This document shows, piece after piece, positions 61,190 to 64,000 of a stretch of 64,000 nucleotides of DNA (the first letter of the stretch is position 1; each line of letters opens with the position of its first letter). A model generated the notes under the pieces. The model saw only the letters and a program-made list of their open reading frames with translations. It searched no databases and was not told the DNA's origin. Location: NCBI RefSeq assembly GCF_018320785.1, contig NC_054869.1:17494698-17558697 (forward strand), in the 5' to 3' direction. Origin of the DNA: Cheilinus undulatus (Eukaryota; Chordata; Actinopteri; Labriformes; Labridae). The position numbers were made by a program, and so were the translations under genes.

Positions 61190-61605
61190 ATCTGGCTGTA
61201 GCCCTCTATGGTGGGGCGTTCAGCAGCAGACCTCTACACTGGGGCGATGACAGTTACTGCTCTCAAACATGACATTTTTAATGTTTTAATTGTGAGACGG
61301 TGATGACGTCATTTCCCGCTGCCGGAGTAGTGTCCGAAATAATTTTTTGTTTTGCAGTTGAGTCCACTATATAGTCCACGTTATGCTGCTCACTATATAG
61401 TGGATGGGGAGAAGGGAATGAGTGTGTGGTTTTGGACAGAGCCGGCAAGCGTCTGTTTTACACAACAGCACAGTTTTATGAAAAAAAAAAAAAAAAGAAA
61501 ATCTATCAAGTCTTGCAGTTTTGGCTCTGGTAATATAGCCTACGTCATCGCCCCAGTGTAGAGGTCTGCGGCTGAACGCCCCACCATAGAGGTCTGCAGC
61601 CAGAT
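61190..61605. repeat. 62-bp inverted repeat flanking a MITE-like loop
   Basis: The arms 61190-61251 and 61544-61605 are reverse complements with about four mismatches (for example GGTGGGGCGTTCAGC and GCTGAACGCCCCACC; ACACTGGGGCGATGAC and GTCATCGCCCCAGTGT). The loop contains the second copy of the 24.6-kb MITE at about 61330-61445. Confidence 0.85.
61330..61445. mobile_element. Short palindromic MITE, copy 2
   Basis: GTCCGAAATAATTTT, CACTATATAGTCCACG, GCTCACTATATAGTGGATGG and GGGAATGAGTGTGTGG followed by TTTTGGACAGAG match the copy at 24605-24705. It lies inside the 61.19-61.61 kb inverted repeat. Confidence 0.65.
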
Positions 61606-62700
61606 CCTCTTTGCTACAATTGGCGGTGGGGTTGCTATGTTTGGCCAGTATCCATAAGCTTTGAGAGAACAGACACAAAACAGACGAAATGAACGCACAG
61701 TATGGACAGAGAGATCTGTCTGTATCTGCTTCCCAAAGTATGTGCCCCAGAAGTACCATAGGTTGGCTGTGAAAGGTCTTTTATAATAACTAAGATAAAT
61801 ATAAAGGCTCAGAAGTAACAAAACCCAGGTAGAAGTTTAACTCGTGTTACCTTTTTATCATGTATTTGCCTGGTATATGCAATCAGTGTCATGGTTTAAC
61901 TGGAGCTGGATTGACTGGTGATACCTCATTAAACTTCAATTTTGCTTCTCTCTTCTGATTTTAACAATTTATTGGTGTCTTCTGAGACATTAATGCAGAG
62001 TGGCTCGTTGAATTATTTTGTGAGCACACACGCTTTTTCAGTAATGTTGATGTTTCTGAAGTCCATGAATTTACAAATGTATGAGAGTAAGGTTATGGTT
62101 ACACAATTTTTTTTTTTTTGATGGGACCCAGAAGATTTTCAGGTTTCGAACTGAGTCACAGCGTTCTGAAGTTTGGGAAGCTTTGATCTAACTTTATGCT
62201 TCGTGTTTATCCTCACCACGGCTGTGTTTGTTGTGCTTCCTTCTTCAGTCAGCTTGCTTCCTGATTGGCTGTTGTACTCCGAGCAGATTGGGGAGGGTAA
62301 GTTACTCTTAACACACCACAGGAAAACCTGGCTTTATAATCTTTACAACCATCTGATTATCAGGCCATTGCTGACTTTGACTGTGAAATCAGCCTGGATA
62401 TCTTGTATGAACCTGCCTGACACATGCAGAAGACAAATTTTGCATCTGTACCAGTTAATCCACAGGGGGTGCCAAAATCAACACAAACCAAAAATCCTTC
62501 ATAGAAGTTTTAGCTCATTTCCTCTCAGGATAGATAAAGAAATAAAATACAAACTGTATTAGTTAGATCAAGAAACCAGCTCTTGTAATTATTTGATATT
62601 ATGCAATCAGTGACCTATATTATCTCACCTTTATTTCCTTCTATCTGATGTTTAATGACGGTCGACACTGTTTAAACTACTGTTTATTGAACTGGCCAGA
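61606..62700. other. Gene-free intergenic DNA
   Basis: This is ordinary AT-rich sequence. The frame at 62173-62562 has no domain that I recognise and no splice support. Confidence 0.45.
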
Positions 62701-62733
62701 GACCAACAGTCCAAAGGTCTTCCTCAGTGTGTC

Positions 62734-62740
62734 TATAAAT
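62734..62740 (+). promoter_or_regulatory. TATA box candidate
   Basis: TATAAAT lies 43 bp before the ATG at 62783, leaving room for a start site about 30 bp downstream and a short 5' UTR. It belongs to the candidate exon at 62783. Confidence 0.35.
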
Positions 62741-62782
62741 CCTCCGTGATGTCTGATAACATCCGCAGAGCAATCAGCAGCC

Positions 62783-62816
62783 ATGTCCAAGACCACAGAG
62801 CCACAGACACAAACCG
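62783..62816 (+). CDS. Candidate first coding exon of a gene running out of the window
   Basis: ATG TCC AAG opens MSKTTEPQTQT and ends at ACCG|GTGAGT, a near-perfect splice donor, in phase 1. The ATG context is GCCATGT. With the TATA box upstream it has the form of a tissue-specific first exon. I do not recognise the family and no second exon is found before 64000, so it may be chance. Confidence 0.3.
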
Positions 62817-64000
62817 GTGAGTAAACTGATTTATTACAGGAGAAGATGAACAAAGACATGAGAATGAGCTGCAGATTATTTTAATATATGACCTGTATTT
62901 AATAAATTGTTTTAAAAATGAACAAAACAGTCCAGATATTTAGTTTGACATGTTTGGATAAATGAAATGACTTCTTTGGAGCCTATAGAGGCACAGAGGT
63001 GTGCACTAGATAATGTGGTTCAGTCAGTGTTGGCTGTTTGTATTTTTCCTGCTTCCTGCTGGTGGAACAACATGCACATCGTCTCGTTATGAGCTTTTAG
63101 TCTTTCACAGCTAATATCTCAGACAAAAAGATGGTCTGACAGGTCCCTGTGTGGGGGAAATAAAAAGAGCAGAAGTTAAAAAGATGTGCAGATATTTGAC
63201 AGCTAATTCCAACAAGGTCATTAACGTTTTCACTGGCGTAGCGCTGGCGAGGAGAGGAAAACAATTCGTTAGAGCAGTGACTGTTACAAATAATCCTCTG
63301 TTGCATTTGTGATTATACGAAAAAAATGAAAGGCAAAAAAACACCTGAAGCTATTAATCACAGCAGCTCTGGGCTTGTCTGTGTCGCTGTTTTGTTTTCG
63401 AGAGATTTTTGAATGCAGCAGCTGGAAACTACATCAAAATTCTCCTCCTAAAAATGACAGCACACATTCATGCATCATTTGCAATGCTGCAGTAATCACA
63501 ATCAAAACCCACAAAGTCAACATTGTAGGAGAGTGTTAAAGCCCACAGCGGTTATCTCTCTATTGCACATTCTGGTTTTTATTGTCTGTTGTACTGGTGT
63601 CATGGGAATGAACCAAATTCTGACCCTCATGATTGGCTGTAATAACCATCCACACAGTCAAAACTCTGATATGAAACCTCTAAACTCAGCATGAAGCAGG
63701 GTATTGAACTGCTACTCTTTGCCTCTGCTAATCACCCTACTCTCTTATATGTTTTACAATCTCCATTGGTGTGCAGATATGAGGTAATGAAAGGGAATTG
63801 CTTATTGGCTAACAGATAAGACAGCAGATAGTGCAGGTGTCATTCACAGTGCATGACCCCACACAGATATGAGCTCCCTCATACAGGAGCTATTACAGAA
63901 CATAATATCTCCCACCACATAGGTGCTAAAGGTGTCTGACTTCACTGTTTTTTTTAATCACACCTGTTTGTGCCATCGGAGTGTTTGAAAAGCAGCTGGA
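62817..64000. other. Possible first intron or intergenic end of window
   Basis: No exon with both splice signals is supported here. The small frames at 63097-63344 and 63470-63694 show no domain. Confidence 0.4.

Noticed and set aside
1-64000. CRISPR array, phage, operon or plasmid features
   Set aside because: The window is vertebrate nuclear DNA with split genes; no regularly spaced repeats with unique spacers were seen.

Overview
The window looks like nuclear DNA of a ray-finned (teleost) fish. It has vertebrate-style split genes with GT-AG introns, AT-rich introns and intergenic DNA, many broken Tc1-like transposons, hAT-type elements with 8-bp target duplications, tRNA-derived SINEs, non-LTR retrotransposon tails and long microsatellites. 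Four protein-coding genes are supported at exon level. Coordinates and exon joins were worked out by hand from splice signals, reading frame and recalled family sequences; no database search was possible. || Layout. 1-4.7 kb: a two-exon Kruppel-like zinc-finger gene on the + strand (klf9-like). 7.7-20.65 kb: fam219a on the - strand, six coding exons, 192 aa, with its CpG-rich promoter near 20.65-20.87 kb. Its introns hold a Tc1 fragment and two hAT elements. 30.5-35.8 kb: enho (adropin) on the - strand, one coding exon of 68 aa plus a probable non-coding first exon near 35.5 kb. 43.65-48.16 kb: an eight-exon pancreatic elastase/chymotrypsin-C-type serine protease on the - strand, 269 aa with a complete catalytic triad. 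One of its introns carries about 1.5 kb of degenerate 5-bp repeat. 48.2-64 kb: mostly gene-free, with LINE and Tc1 remnants, two inverted-repeat structures and two weak first-exon candidates at 60.23 and 62.78 kb. || The fam219a-enho neighbourhood matches human 9p13.3 (FAM219A-DNAI1-ENHO), and KLF9 is also on human chromosome 9, so this is a chromosome-9-like syntenic block. The four genes are not an operon and do not obviously share a pathway: a transcription repressor/activator, a conserved protein of unknown function, a secreted/membrane metabolic peptide and a digestive protease. I found no convincing undescribed multi-gene system. The most interesting items are the unusual S1 pocket of the protease, an adropin that lacks the cysteine needed for the human disulfide, a KLF9-like protein without the usual N-terminal repressor motif, and the nested or palindromic repeat structures.
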